NCBI RefSeq assembly: GCF_900119485.1
Contig: NZ_FPJZ01000001.1
Span: 123,172-187,171, forward strand
DNA from: Thermoactinomyces sp. DSM 45891
GTDB taxonomy: Bacteria; Bacillota; Bacilli; Thermoactinomycetales; Thermoactinomycetaceae
DNA length: 64,000 nucleotides
Reading direction: 5' to 3'
Part shown: piece after piece, positions 35,442 to 43,972 of the stretch
How the letters are laid out: the number at the start of each line of letters is the position of its first letter
How positions within the stretch are numbered: position 1 is the stretch's first letter
Notes under the pieces: generated by a model
Told to the model about the DNA's origin: nothing
The model's input: the letters and a program-made list of their open reading frames with translations, nothing else
Database searches by the model: none
Made by a program: the position numbers and the translations under genes

Positions 35442-35893
35442 TATATGAAACTGTCCTGGTACTCGCCTTTCAACGCATTTAGATAGATTTTTACATTAGG
35501 CGTTTCAGGCGCTTTATTCTTCTGTTCAAGCTCACGCCGTTTGAGTTCGATCTCTTGCCCCTTGTAAGCTAGTTCCTTCTCTCGGTTTAACTTATCCCAT
35601 AGAGTACCTGCTACTATTGCGCTATCTCGTGCATTCGTCTTCTGAATCAACTCCGGATCATGAAGGCGATCAATATAAGCATGGATAACTGACCACGATT
35701 TCTCTATGTGCTCGTGCTTTTTTTGTTCTCGTAGTTTGTGAAACGAATCTGGATTCGCAGCTACTATTTTTTTGACAGTCGACCATGAGGCACGAAACTT
35801 TCTAGCCGTCTCGTTTAAATTGCCACATGATGCATAGTGAGCCTTTATTTGCTCTCTCAACTCATCGTCCAGCTTCTTTCCCCGTCTTGCCAC
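35432..35893 (-). CDS. Terminase-small-subunit-like helix-turn-helix protein, C terminus replaced by IS sequence
   Basis: About 153 residues from the GTG at 35893 (AAGGTGGTG just upstream; the longer frame lacks a site). The N terminus has a helix-turn-helix (ETARKFRASWSTVKKIV, about residues 30-46), followed by helical, charged segments as in phage terminase small subunits and related DNA-binding proteins. The last five or so codons come from the IS3 remnant, so the native C terminus is lost and function is doubtful. Phage origin is likely. Confidence 0.6.
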   Translation of the reverse strand: MARRGKKLDDELREQIKAHYASCGNLNETARKFRASWSTVKKIVAANPDSFHKLREQKKHEHIEKSWSVIHAYIDRLHDPELIQKTNARDSAIVAGTLWDKLNREKELAYKGQEIELKRRELEQKNKAPETPNVKIYLNALKGEYQDSFIYNC

Positions 35894-36067
35894 ATGTTCA
35901 CCACCTTGCAACATGAAAAAGCCCCACCCTATACAGAAATGGGACCCACATGTCTTATACTCTAACAAAAGCCGTGTCGTCTCAATTCGACCTTCTCATA
36001 CTATCATTTTAACACGGTATATACCTTCTTCATTCCCGATAACTTCCCAGATTGGACCCAATCATCG

Positions 36068-36817
36068 TTACTCTTTGATTTTTGTTTTATATGGTTCTAG
36101 ATTGTTGATATCAATGGTTTGAATATCATCGGGAGTAATATTGTATCTATACAGCAAATACGTATCTGCATCCTCTTTCTTTGAAGCTGACTTTAAGCGA
36201 TTATCGTACACATACACCACAACCGTCACTTCATGGAAATTCATCTCTTTTAACGATTGTAGGAAGTTTGAAATCTCCTTTTGAGCTTGATCGCTTTTCT
36301 CGTATACTTCAAGGTTAACTTGAAAATATAAATCCTTATCACCTTTCTTTAGAACTTCAAATACCGAAGGAATTTCCCCTGTATATTTCGCTCCCATACC
36401 ATCTCTAAAGCTACATATAAGGTTATCTTCCATCAATCTCAAGTCAAATGTTTGTTCCGCTAACCTCTTAATAGGGGGTTTTAATTCGTCAGAAAATAAT
36501 CTACGAATATATGTATCACGTATTTCTTTTGGTGGCTCTATCATTACCGTAAAGGGAGTATTTTTTCCATCTTGAATCGTACCTCTCACGTCATAGCTGG
36601 CTCCCGTGACACGACTCTTGAAGATCTCTTTAACCGCAAACTCTTTATGATATTTTTCTTTGATATACTGCCTTGCTTGTTCCTTCACCTTTTGTTCTTC
36701 TTCTGGAGTCATTTTAGATAGATCTTCTCTTGGTGAACCACATCCAGCAAGTGCTATCAGCATTAAAACAACTAGTAAGCCTAGGCATAATCTTCTGGTT
36801 CTCCGTATCTCCATCAT
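36068..36817 (-). CDS. Lipoprotein, possible immunity partner of the lipase
   Basis: 249 residues from the ATG at 36817 (GGAGGATG upstream). The signal peptide ends in the lipobox LAGC (Cys26), so it is anchored outside the membrane. The mature part is alpha/beta with no recognised domain. It starts 18 nt beyond the lipase stop. A toxin-like secreted lipase followed by a lipoprotein resembles known lipase-immunity pairs of Gram-positive bacteria; the role here is inference. Confidence 0.7.
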   Translation of the reverse strand: MMEIRRTRRLCLGLLVVLMLIALAGCGSPREDLSKMTPEEEQKVKEQARQYIKEKYHKEFAVKEIFKSRVTGASYDVRGTIQDGKNTPFTVMIEPPKEIRDTYIRRLFSDELKPPIKRLAEQTFDLRLMEDNLICSFRDGMGAKYTGEIPSVFEVLKKGDKDLYFQVNLEVYEKSDQAQKEISNFLQSLKEMNFHEVTVVVYVYDNRLKSASKKEDADTYLLYRYNITPDDIQTIDINNLEPYKTKIKE

Positions 36818-36834
36818 ATAATCACATCCTCCAA

Positions 36835-38112
36835 TCATTTTCTTGGAACTATATTTCCATTGTTTTTCGTGTAAATGGAAGTAATAGGAGTAGAAACAGG
36901 CTTTCCATCCACTTCTCCAGTGAAGTTTGACATTGTATGGTTTTCAGTTACTCCATTATTGATACTTGATTCGATCCCTTTCATGATGTTATTATCCAAC
37001 CCTTTCTTATGAGTAACTTCGCCCTTTCGATCTATTACATATGTTTCTCCGGGACGGTACCCTACCGAGCCGACTACGTCTTCATAGGAGTTATAATTCC
37101 TAATTAAGCCATCAAAGTTACCGGCTGCTTCGTTATAAGCTTGTCTACGATTCCGATAATCACTCATATTAATTGCATATGTTCCCGCTCCACCTGCATA
37201 ACCTGTAGCCAGTGAAGCATTTATATTAGGATAGAGGTTTTTACCGGGTGCGTTAAAAGCGACTGTGGGTATCCGATAGGTCATTCCTACCTCATTAGCT
37301 ATATACCCGCCAAGGGAATGGCCTGTTAAAGAAAATTGATATCCTTTATATTTTGGGCTATTAATTAGTTGTTCCACAAACTGTTTAGCGGCTCCTGATT
37401 GTGGTACATATGAATCAAGACCTACTGCTAAGATGGCATCTGAAAAATAGTCACCTGTTCCTTCTGTTCCTCTAAATGAAATAATAATTTCATTTGTTTC
37501 TCCATTGACAAAAGTCTTTGCTTGAAGTCCATTTATAGAATCAATTTGTGGTCCTAGTTTCCATTCCACACCCAACTTTTCTAATTCATCATCAGGAATA
37601 TTGTTATGATACGCAAAATCCGCCGCATATGCCAATTGCTTATCAGTTACCTTTACATCGCTTAACTTTCCATGTGGGTTGTTATTGTCTATGCCTGTTA
37701 GGTATTCTCCCGCGCGTTGGAACATAGCTGGAAGGTCGTTCCGTTTCCTTTTATACATCATCCAAGTCATTAGAACACCAACTCCCATTACAAAAAAGCC
37801 AATAAACTCCATGACAATACTAGCAATGAAAGCAAACAAATCACATATTTCTTGCCAAATTCCAGCAGCTAGATCCTTAGCTCCCTCCCAAATAAAATCC
37901 CACGTATCCGAGAGCCAATCACCTGCCTTCTCCAAGAATCCTTTCTCTTTTGTTGTAGATGTACCTGCTAAATCATCCTTAAACTCTCCATTAATCGGTG
38001 TTTGATCGATAAAATTCCCTTCTGCATGTACCATTCCATTGCCAACGAATCCGACCACTAGTAAAGCAATCATCATAATGAGTACAAATTTAATAGCCTT
38101 GTTGTCTCGCAT
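36835..38112 (-). CDS. Class-3-like lipase with signal peptide and membrane segment
   Basis: 425 residues from the ATG at 38112 (AAGGGAGAAG upstream). A signal peptide or anchor is at 7-29 ending VHA, and a second hydrophobic segment is at about 92-118. An alpha/beta-hydrolase domain follows with oxyanion FRGTEG (213-218), nucleophile Ser266 in GHSLGG, candidate Asp345 (YEDVVG) and His392 (ENHTM). This is the fold of class 3 lipases and DUF2974 hydrolases. The lipase domain would face outside or be released. It lies inside a phage/IS-rich insert with a lipoprotein behind it. Confidence 0.8.
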   Translation of the reverse strand: MRDNKAIKFVLIMMIALLVVGFVGNGMVHAEGNFIDQTPINGEFKDDLAGTSTTKEKGFLEKAGDWLSDTWDFIWEGAKDLAAGIWQEICDLFAFIASIVMEFIGFFVMGVGVLMTWMMYKRKRNDLPAMFQRAGEYLTGIDNNNPHGKLSDVKVTDKQLAYAADFAYHNNIPDDELEKLGVEWKLGPQIDSINGLQAKTFVNGETNEIIISFRGTEGTGDYFSDAILAVGLDSYVPQSGAAKQFVEQLINSPKYKGYQFSLTGHSLGGYIANEVGMTYRIPTVAFNAPGKNLYPNINASLATGYAGGAGTYAINMSDYRNRRQAYNEAAGNFDGLIRNYNSYEDVVGSVGYRPGETYVIDRKGEVTHKKGLDNNIMKGIESSINNGVTENHTMSNFTGEVDGKPVSTPITSIYTKNNGNIVPRK

Positions 38113-38445
38113 CGATGTTATCTTCTCCCTTCCAATCCAGCGAAAAAGGACAGGATGGATACCTGCCCTCATCGGTTTACATGCTATGATAAGAAGCCTA
38201 TTCTAATATTGTATAACAAAACTACACTTTTTTCATTATTTAATCATATAAGGAATGTACCCCAATACCTCTCAATGTGCCTTTTTCTTAATCCGATAAA
38301 AAGTGGATTTCTCACTCCTAATCTGACAGTCTAACCGTTCAAAATACAACCTCTGGACAAGCTCTCTTTGCTCCTAACTCCGAATATACCCCAAAATTTA
38401 TCCAAGTATTTTCTATAAGCCTAAGGGATTATTACACATTTTTTA
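38113..38445. other. Intergenic region upstream of the lipase
   Basis: About 330 AT-rich nt between the lipase and the dnaB fragment. No gene is seen. TTGTATAACAA near 38208 is palindromic and could be part of a promoter or operator for the lipase; no full promoter was recognised. Confidence 0.4.
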
Positions 38446-39046
38446 TCATTCATCGATAGCGAGGGCCGTTTTCCCCATGCTCGGACGGGCCGCAAGAATA
38501 ATAAGTTCTTGCTTTTTAAAGCCGGTTAACATGTGGTCTAAGTCCTGAAAACCACTAGGAATCCCAACAATCGGAGAGCCTGCCACATACTTCTCTTCTA
38601 AATTCCCTGTGTACCTCAAAAGGGCATCAGACAAAGGGGATAATGTACCTTCCTCGACTGTACTGTTGGTTACTTCGCTTATGCGCCTTTCCGCTTGATT
38701 GATAGCTTCTCTAATCTCTTCTCGACCCCGTATATGTCCCATACTAGCAAGATCTTGTCCGATCCTTACTAAGTTGCGCAAACTAGCTAAATCCCTTAAT
38801 CGAGTAGCATGATATACCACGTTCTATTGCCGTGGTAATCGTGTTCGCTACAATATCTACCATGTCGCTAATGGAAAGATCGTGCTTTGTTAAAAAGGGT
38901 TCCAATTCAACGATATTGACATATTGCTCGTCCTTCTGCCACAGGTGATAGATTTCTCTAACTAAACCTTGATATTTTGTATAGTAAAAGTGTTGCGGTT
39001 GAACAATCTCTACCACGTCAGCTATACACACTGGATCGTACAGCAT
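38446..39046 (-). pseudogene. dnaB: Replicative DNA helicase DnaB fragment, frameshifted and truncated
   Basis: Two overlapping frames together read as one DnaB N-terminal region. MLYDPVCIADVVEIVQPQHF to about IVANTITTAIERG is in one frame. It continues after a shift near 38820 as VYHATRLRDLASLRNLVRIG and on to the Walker A RPSMGKTALA, after which the frame stops. The helicase core beyond the P-loop is absent, and the first 20-25 residues are missing because the sequence ends exactly at the direct repeat. It is probably a phage-type or duplicated dnaB caught in the rearrangement. Confidence 0.85.
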
Positions 39047-39085
39047 GGAAAACCATTCGATTCATTCTAGCGATTATCTACAAAT
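39046..39085. repeat. Right copy of the 40-bp direct repeat
   Basis: Matches 35006-35045 with one mismatch. It contains the last codons and stop of the SMI1-like gene out of context, and is followed by a terminator at 39125. The dnaB fragment ends on its first base. Confidence 0.9.
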
Positions 39086-39124
39086 CTTTTAACTTATGCA
39101 GAAACCGAGTTTTTTGATAAATGT

Positions 39125-39160
39125 AAAAGCACCATCAACTTTTCTGTTGATGGTGCTTTT
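39125..39160. terminator. Bidirectional terminator
   Basis: Perfect 15-bp hairpin AAAAGCACCATCAAC / GTTGATGGTGCTTTT with a 6-nt loop and T tracts on both sides. It serves the DUF3298 gene and, before the insert, probably the SMI1-like gene. Confidence 0.9.
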
Positions 39161-39296
39161 GTTATTCCTTGTCGTACTATACTAAACCCCTATAAAACCA
39201 GATAGAATCTATGTTCGACAAAGACAACATTTAACATGCTCGAAAACCTGTGGCGGTCAAATCTTTATCGAAAAATACTAAGTATCTACTTTCGTT

Positions 39297-39902
39297 CTAA
39301 CCCATCATCCTTCCGAGCGGCCCTTCTTCGTTTACGATATCTCGTAAGGAGTATACAGAAATAGGAAAATAAGGGATTCCGTAGACGTAAGGAAGGAGTT
39401 CGTATAGTGGGAACATAATAACTAATGACTTATCGGCAATATAGAAATCTTGATCAGGTTTTATGCTCTTAAAGGGTTCAAACACAGGAAGATCGCGTTC
39501 CTTAATTTGCAGTCGAATCATATCAGAAATTTTTGCTACATAATCACTATTTGGCTTAAATAAATCCTTCAGTTGGTACTGCCGCCCTGTAGTCGTATCA
39601 AAGGTGAGGGGACGAATGACCGTGTTACCGTGTGCCCCTCCAGTAAAGGAGTACACTCCTAAAACAAGGCTTAAAATATTTCGTTCATTGGTCTTAATCT
39701 CAAAATTCCCTACCATCTCCTGAAGGCCAGGCTGTCCTAAACCCTGATCACGAAGTAAGTGGCTCAGCGTTGTCTGGATCTTACGATTGATCTGGTGCTG
39801 CACGGTCTGATTAGACAATCCATACACTTCGGGTTCATAGACATGGATGTGTTGATTCGGGGAGTAAAGCTTTGTGTGAATGTGAACAGGAAAAGTTACC
39901 AT
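39297..39902 (-). CDS. DUF3298/DUF4163 domain protein (RsiV-like extracellular fold)
   Basis: 201 residues. The middle segment VLGVYSFTGGAHGNT and the following TFDTTTGRQYQLKDLF are hallmarks of the DUF3298 fold found in RsiV and in PdaC-like proteins. Unlike those, there is no signal peptide or membrane anchor, so it would be cytoplasmic or spore-associated. ATG with GAAGGAG upstream. A 105-nt copy of its 3' end lies at 32054-32158. Confidence 0.8.
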   Translation of the reverse strand: MVTFPVHIHTKLYSPNQHIHVYEPEVYGLSNQTVQHQINRKIQTTLSHLLRDQGLGQPGLQEMVGNFEIKTNERNILSLVLGVYSFTGGAHGNTVIRPLTFDTTTGRQYQLKDLFKPNSDYVAKISDMIRLQIKERDLPVFEPFKSIKPDQDFYIADKSLVIMFPLYELLPYVYGIPYFPISVYSLRDIVNEEGPLGRMMG

Positions 39903-39995
39903 AGATGGATATCTCCTTCAAAATCGTTTTATTCCAATCTATGATTCAAATCCACCATCCATGAATCCAGCACCAGTAGCGGACATTCATGGTGG

Positions 39996-40427
39996 CTACT
40001 TCATTTTTTCCCACGCTTCTATTCCGCCGTCTACTATTTCAAACAATGGATGTACTTCATTTTGCTGGATATGTTTCCATGTCTCTAAAAAAGATGGATC
40101 ACGCACCTTCAACTTCTCGCGTAACCATCCCCATTCATAATCAACTTGTCCTTTCGTCACTTTGATTTTGCATTTAGTACCAGTGTCACTCACTTTCGTC
40201 TCATCAAAACGATATCCTCGTTCTTTAGATTCTTGAAGAATATACGCTAAATAAGTAGTAATGGCTTGGAAAGGCTGTTCATGTTGTTTGAATCGAAGTA
40301 GCTGAGGATGTTTCGTATATCCTTTCGTCTGTCCACTTAAAACTGCTTGGGCAAGTAACGATTCCCTCCAGAGTGCTACTAAACCTTTTGAATCTAAATA
40401 TTTTGGGTGAATACTCCACAACCTCAC
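39996..40427 (-). CDS. Pyrimidine dimer DNA glycosylase / endonuclease V-type protein
   Basis: 143 residues starting MRLWSIHPKYLDSKGLVALW, the conserved start of the bacterial pyrimidine-dimer glycosylase family. Such enzymes cut the glycosidic bond at UV dimers and nick the backbone. It is encoded 12 nt after splB, so base-excision and direct-reversal repair of UV damage appear on one transcript. Assignment rests on the N-terminal signature; activity is inferred. Confidence 0.8.
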   Translation of the reverse strand: MRLWSIHPKYLDSKGLVALWRESLLAQAVLSGQTKGYTKHPQLLRFKQHEQPFQAITTYLAYILQESKERGYRFDETKVSDTGTKCKIKVTKGQVDYEWGWLREKLKVRDPSFLETWKHIQQNEVHPLFEIVDGGIEAWEKMK

Positions 40428-40439
40428 AGGTTCATCATC

Positions 40440-41465
40440 CTAAGTAAAGTATTCAATGACCGAGTCTGGAAAAAACTGCTGGACATATTCTTCAATTGTC
40501 TCTTGTAAATCCTTTGCTCGGTCAGTGTCGTAGACATATTTTACAATACCATATCTTCCCCATTTTACTTTCCGTTCCTCTTCATCCATTTTCAACTTAG
40601 TCTTCGGATAGTTTTTTTCAATCACCCGTTTTGCGGGTTTTGTAAATCGGTGTTGTATCAATTCAAAGGTAATATGTTCGGATAAATCTTTTGGTATTTT
40701 ATCGGAAAGCATTTGAAAAAGCTTTAGATACTCCTCTTCCCATCCTTCATGCATATAAAGTGGTGCCACTACAAAACCAAGAGGATAACCCGCTTTGGCT
40801 ACTTTTACTGCGGCCTCAATTCTTTGCTCAAGGGAAGAAGTTTTTAATTCAAAGTTTTTGATCACATAATCTGAGTTAATACTAAATCGAAAACGAGTAT
40901 TCCCGTTATGCTTGGCATGGAGCAAATGATCTACGTGGTGGAATTTCGTTGTAAATCGCAATCTTCCATACGTCGTTCTCCCAATAAATTCAATAGCTTT
41001 AAATAGGGAATGGGTTAGATGATCGATTCCTACAATATCAGAAGTACAAGAAGCTTCAAAGCGAGTCAATTCTGGCTCTCTCTCGTCCATATATTTCTGA
41101 GCTTGATCAAAAATTTCATCCAGATTTACATAGGTTCGAATATATGGCTTCTGTCCAAGGGTTGTTTGCAAGTAGCAATAATGACAATGAGCCATACACC
41201 CAGTCGCCAATGGAATAGCATACTCAGCTGAAGGTTTCGATGTATCAAACTTTAACGTTTTTCTGATCCCTACGACGAGCGTAGATTTGGCAATTCGATA
41301 TTTTTGCGAGTCATTTCCCCCCGGCAAGTCACGGATTTGATTATGAGAAGTCGTTTCGCGTATTTCAACATCTAATTTTTTAAACTTCTCATACAGTTCT
41401 CGCCCTAGAGGATATTTTAACGCATTCGGTTCAAAATACACCAACTGAGGAATAAACGGCTCCAC
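40440..41465 (-). CDS. splB: Spore photoproduct lyase
   Basis: A radical-SAM enzyme that reverses the 5-thyminyl-5,6-dihydrothymine lesion of spore DNA during germination. It is 341 residues. The cluster ligands C90, C94 and C97 lie in CMAHCHYC, and the conserved hydrogen-donor Cys is C140 (EASCTSD), as in B. subtilis SplB. The start is GTG with TTGGAGG 5 nt upstream. No splA is visible upstream. An 11-bp inverted repeat ends on the start codon. Confidence 0.95.
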   Translation of the reverse strand: MEPFIPQLVYFEPNALKYPLGRELYEKFKKLDVEIRETTSHNQIRDLPGGNDSQKYRIAKSTLVVGIRKTLKFDTSKPSAEYAIPLATGCMAHCHYCYLQTTLGQKPYIRTYVNLDEIFDQAQKYMDEREPELTRFEASCTSDIVGIDHLTHSLFKAIEFIGRTTYGRLRFTTKFHHVDHLLHAKHNGNTRFRFSINSDYVIKNFELKTSSLEQRIEAAVKVAKAGYPLGFVVAPLYMHEGWEEEYLKLFQMLSDKIPKDLSEHITFELIQHRFTKPAKRVIEKNYPKTKLKMDEEERKVKWGRYGIVKYVYDTDRAKDLQETIEEYVQQFFPDSVIEYFT

Positions 41466-41501
41466 ACTAAAACCTCCAATTTAAAACTATGTTTTAGTGT
41501 G
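41463..41501 (-). promoter_or_regulatory. Start-codon hairpin of splB
   Basis: CACACTAAAAC and GTTTTAGTGTG form a perfect 11-bp stem with a 17-nt loop. In the mRNA the 3' arm ends with the GTG start codon, and the Shine-Dalgarno sequence lies at the loop edge. It could block translation or serve as a DNA operator. Confidence 0.6.
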
Positions 41502-41552
41502 TACAAGTTCGAGATTACCATTCTGAAATGGGCTTTATATTTGTCTCTCCAT

Positions 41553-42524
41553 TTAAAACGACCGAGTTACAATAAACTCCCCAATAAAGCGCAAGGACTC
41601 CCGCTCATGTGTATTCGGTAATTTTTCCAAAGCTGCTAATGCCCGATTTAAATATCGCTTAGAAAGCGCTAGCGTATACGGAATGCCCTCCGATTGGCAA
41701 ACCATCTTCAAGATTTCGGCCAGATCCCCTTCAGTCCCTCGCGACTCTAGATACCTTTGAATCATTTGCTGCTCTGTGGGTGTACCATTTTCCAATGTAT
41801 GGATAACTGGTAACGTTACATTCCCTTGTAGTAAGTCGCTACCCGCTGGCTTCCCTAACACTTTTTCGTCTCCAGTTAAATCGAGAACATCATCTGTCAT
41901 CTGAAAAGCCATGCCTACAGAATAGCCATATTGATACAAAGCCCTCACAGCCGATTCAGGGGCTCCGCTCACGACCCCACCTAGTTGACAACTAATCGCC
42001 ATCAACAAAGCTGTTTTTCGCTTAATTCGATGCAAATAACGCCGTAAGGACTGATCAGCTTGATACAGATCATGAATTTGATCGATCTCTCCACGAACGA
42101 GGAAAACCAAAGCCTTGGCTAAGATCTGGTGAACACGAGGATCCGAAATACCTGCTACCTCCGTCAATGCGCGAGCAAAAATAAAATCACCTGTATACAT
42201 GGCAACTTGATTATCCCACTCTGCCTTCACTGTTTTTCGCCCACGACGAGTCTCCGCATCATCGATCACATCATCATGAACCAACGTAGCCATATGAATT
42301 AATTCTAAAGAGACCGCCACTTTTTCTAATTCTGACAAACGATACTCTCCAAAATGACCTGCTAATAAAACAAATAACGGTCTCATCCGTTTGCCACCTG
42401 CATCAAGCAAATGACGAGACGAATGGAGAAGCTCCTTCTCATCTGTGTGAATGGTTTCCGCTAATCGATATTCAATTTGTTTTAAATCCTTTTTTAAACT
42501 TTGATATATATCTGTTAGAAGCAT
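41553..42524 (-). CDS. hepT: Heptaprenyl diphosphate synthase component II
   Basis: Catalytic subunit that extends farnesyl diphosphate to the menaquinone side chain. It is 323 residues. The first aspartate-rich motif DDVIDDAETRRG is near residue 84 and the second, DDVLDLTGD, near residue 210. Its partner HepS is encoded at the other end of this block. It is the last gene of the menaquinone operon. Confidence 0.95.
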   Translation of the reverse strand: MLLTDIYQSLKKDLKQIEYRLAETIHTDEKELLHSSRHLLDAGGKRMRPLFVLLAGHFGEYRLSELEKVAVSLELIHMATLVHDDVIDDAETRRGRKTVKAEWDNQVAMYTGDFIFARALTEVAGISDPRVHQILAKALVFLVRGEIDQIHDLYQADQSLRRYLHRIKRKTALLMAISCQLGGVVSGAPESAVRALYQYGYSVGMAFQMTDDVLDLTGDEKVLGKPAGSDLLQGNVTLPVIHTLENGTPTEQQMIQRYLESRGTEGDLAEILKMVCQSEGIPYTLALSKRYLNRALAALEKLPNTHERESLRFIGEFIVTRSF

Positions 42525-42542
42525 CTCTTCACCCTAGTTTCT

Positions 42543-43382
42543 CTAGCTCTTAGAAAAGGACAATTGGAACATCTGGATAGCGATTTCTGGTGGAAGCGTT
42601 CCGAGTTCCGCAGCATAGCGATAAAACAACTGTAACCCTTCCAGTTCACGTTTTCCTAAATCGTGAGACAGACCTGCAAAGTATTGTTTCCAATATGGAA
42701 CTTCTCCGCCCACTTTTCGTTGCGCCGCTTTTATAATTGCCATTGGTTCTTGATTTCCGCTCTCTTTACTCCTCATAAACCGATCATAAATCTCAGCCAA
42801 CAACTCAGAGCGCTTCTGAGCAATCTCTTTTCGAACAGCCCATACAGCGAAGATCATAGGAAGACCCGTTTGCTGAAACCATAGTTGACCGAGATCATAT
42901 ACACGATAGTGTGGTTTGCTCCAAGCCGCTCGGATAGCATCATCTCCGATTAGTAAAGCCGCATCAGACACTTGCATCATCTGCTCCAAGTTCGGTTCCA
43001 TCACTTGATAAGAAGGTTTTACACCTGCAAATTTCTCTAGAATCACACGCAGTAAATTGACCGAAGAAGCGGATGCATTTGTCAGAGCAATCGATGCTTG
43101 GTCTAGCTCTTGTAGTGATTTCCCTTTTGTAAATAAAAAAATAGAACCCACTGGACCATATGCGCTCACTGATAAATTAGGAAAGAGGTAATAGCGATCT
43201 GAGTGTTCCGCAAAGGCAAATGAAGAGATTGCACCTAAATCGATCTCGCCCTTGGACATTGCTTGATTCAAAGTAGCTGGAACATGATTCACCCACTCGA
43301 TCGGCAAACCGCTTGAATCAAAAAAATGAAACACAGGTAGAACGTTTGTGTAGGAAATCTCACCGATTCGGATTGGTTTCAC
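42543..43382 (-). CDS. mqnA: Chorismate dehydratase (futalosine pathway)
   Basis: Converts chorismate to 3-(1-carboxyvinyloxy)benzoate, the first step of the futalosine route to menaquinone. About 279 residues, with the family start KPIRIGEISYTNVLPVFHFF and a periplasmic-binding-like fold. The GTG at 43382 overlaps the ubiX stop in GTGA and has GGGAGGG upstream; it is preferred over the ATG 15 nt earlier. Neighbouring mqnP, ubiX, menG and hepT support the pathway; other mqn genes are not in the window. Confidence 0.92.
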   Translation of the reverse strand: MKPIRIGEISYTNVLPVFHFFDSSGLPIEWVNHVPATLNQAMSKGEIDLGAISSFAFAEHSDRYYLFPNLSVSAYGPVGSIFLFTKGKSLQELDQASIALTNASASSVNLLRVILEKFAGVKPSYQVMEPNLEQMMQVSDAALLIGDDAIRAAWSKPHYRVYDLGQLWFQQTGLPMIFAVWAVRKEIAQKRSELLAEIYDRFMRSKESGNQEPMAIIKAAQRKVGGEVPYWKQYFAGLSHDLGKRELEGLQLFYRYAAELGTLPPEIAIQMFQLSFSKS

Positions 43383-43972
43383 TTGCCACCCTCCCATCTC
43401 TTATATAATTGATGAGCAACCCTTAGCTGGTCTAAAATTTTACCTGAGACAAAACGAACCATCTCATCTAGATTAGATGGACGATGATAAAAACCAGGCA
43501 TAGGGGGAACGATTTGTACGCCTAGTCTACTTAACTTTAGCATATTTTCTAGATGAATCGGGCTAAGTGGAGTCTCACGGGGTACGAGGATCAGGGGATA
43601 ACGCTCTTTTATCATAACATCGGCCGCCCGTTCCAATAAATTGGACGAGATACCTGAAGCAATCTTCGCAAGCGTCCCCATTGTACATGGAACCACAACC
43701 ATTCCATCTACCTGAAAAGACCCCGAAGCAATCGAAGCACCTATATCACGAATGGGATGATAGACTAGTTTTCCAGAGAGGTGACCAAATCGCTCTACAA
43801 AATTTTGCTCTCTCTTTACTACTTCCCAATCATGCTCCTCTAATAACACTCGCCAAGCCGCCTCCGTTACGATCACATGAACTTCATGACCTTGACGTAG
43901 CAACTCCCCCATAACCGATAAGGCGTACGGTGCCCCGCTCGCACCACTCATCGCCACAATATAACGTCTCAT
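43379..43972 (-). CDS. ubiX: UbiX-family flavin prenyltransferase
   Basis: Makes the prenylated FMN cofactor used by UbiD-type decarboxylases; in futalosine organisms this serves the MqnL-type decarboxylation. It is 197 residues, with the flavin-binding start MSGASGAPYALSVM and the conserved VPCTMGTLAKIASGI near residue 97. It overlaps mqnP by 4 nt and mqnA by 4 nt. No ubiD-type gene is in the window. Confidence 0.93.
   Translation of the reverse strand: MRRYIVAMSGASGAPYALSVMGELLRQGHEVHVIVTEAAWRVLLEEHDWEVVKREQNFVERFGHLSGKLVYHPIRDIGASIASGSFQVDGMVVVPCTMGTLAKIASGISSNLLERAADVMIKERYPLILVPRETPLSPIHLENMLKLSRLGVQIVPPMPGFYHRPSNLDEMVRFVSGKILDQLRVAHQLYKRWEGGK

Noticed and set aside
39960..39995. CCATGAAT...ATTCATGG inverted repeat after the dimer glycosylase gene
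   Set aside because: Short arms, a 16-nt loop and no T tract; not convincing as a terminator.
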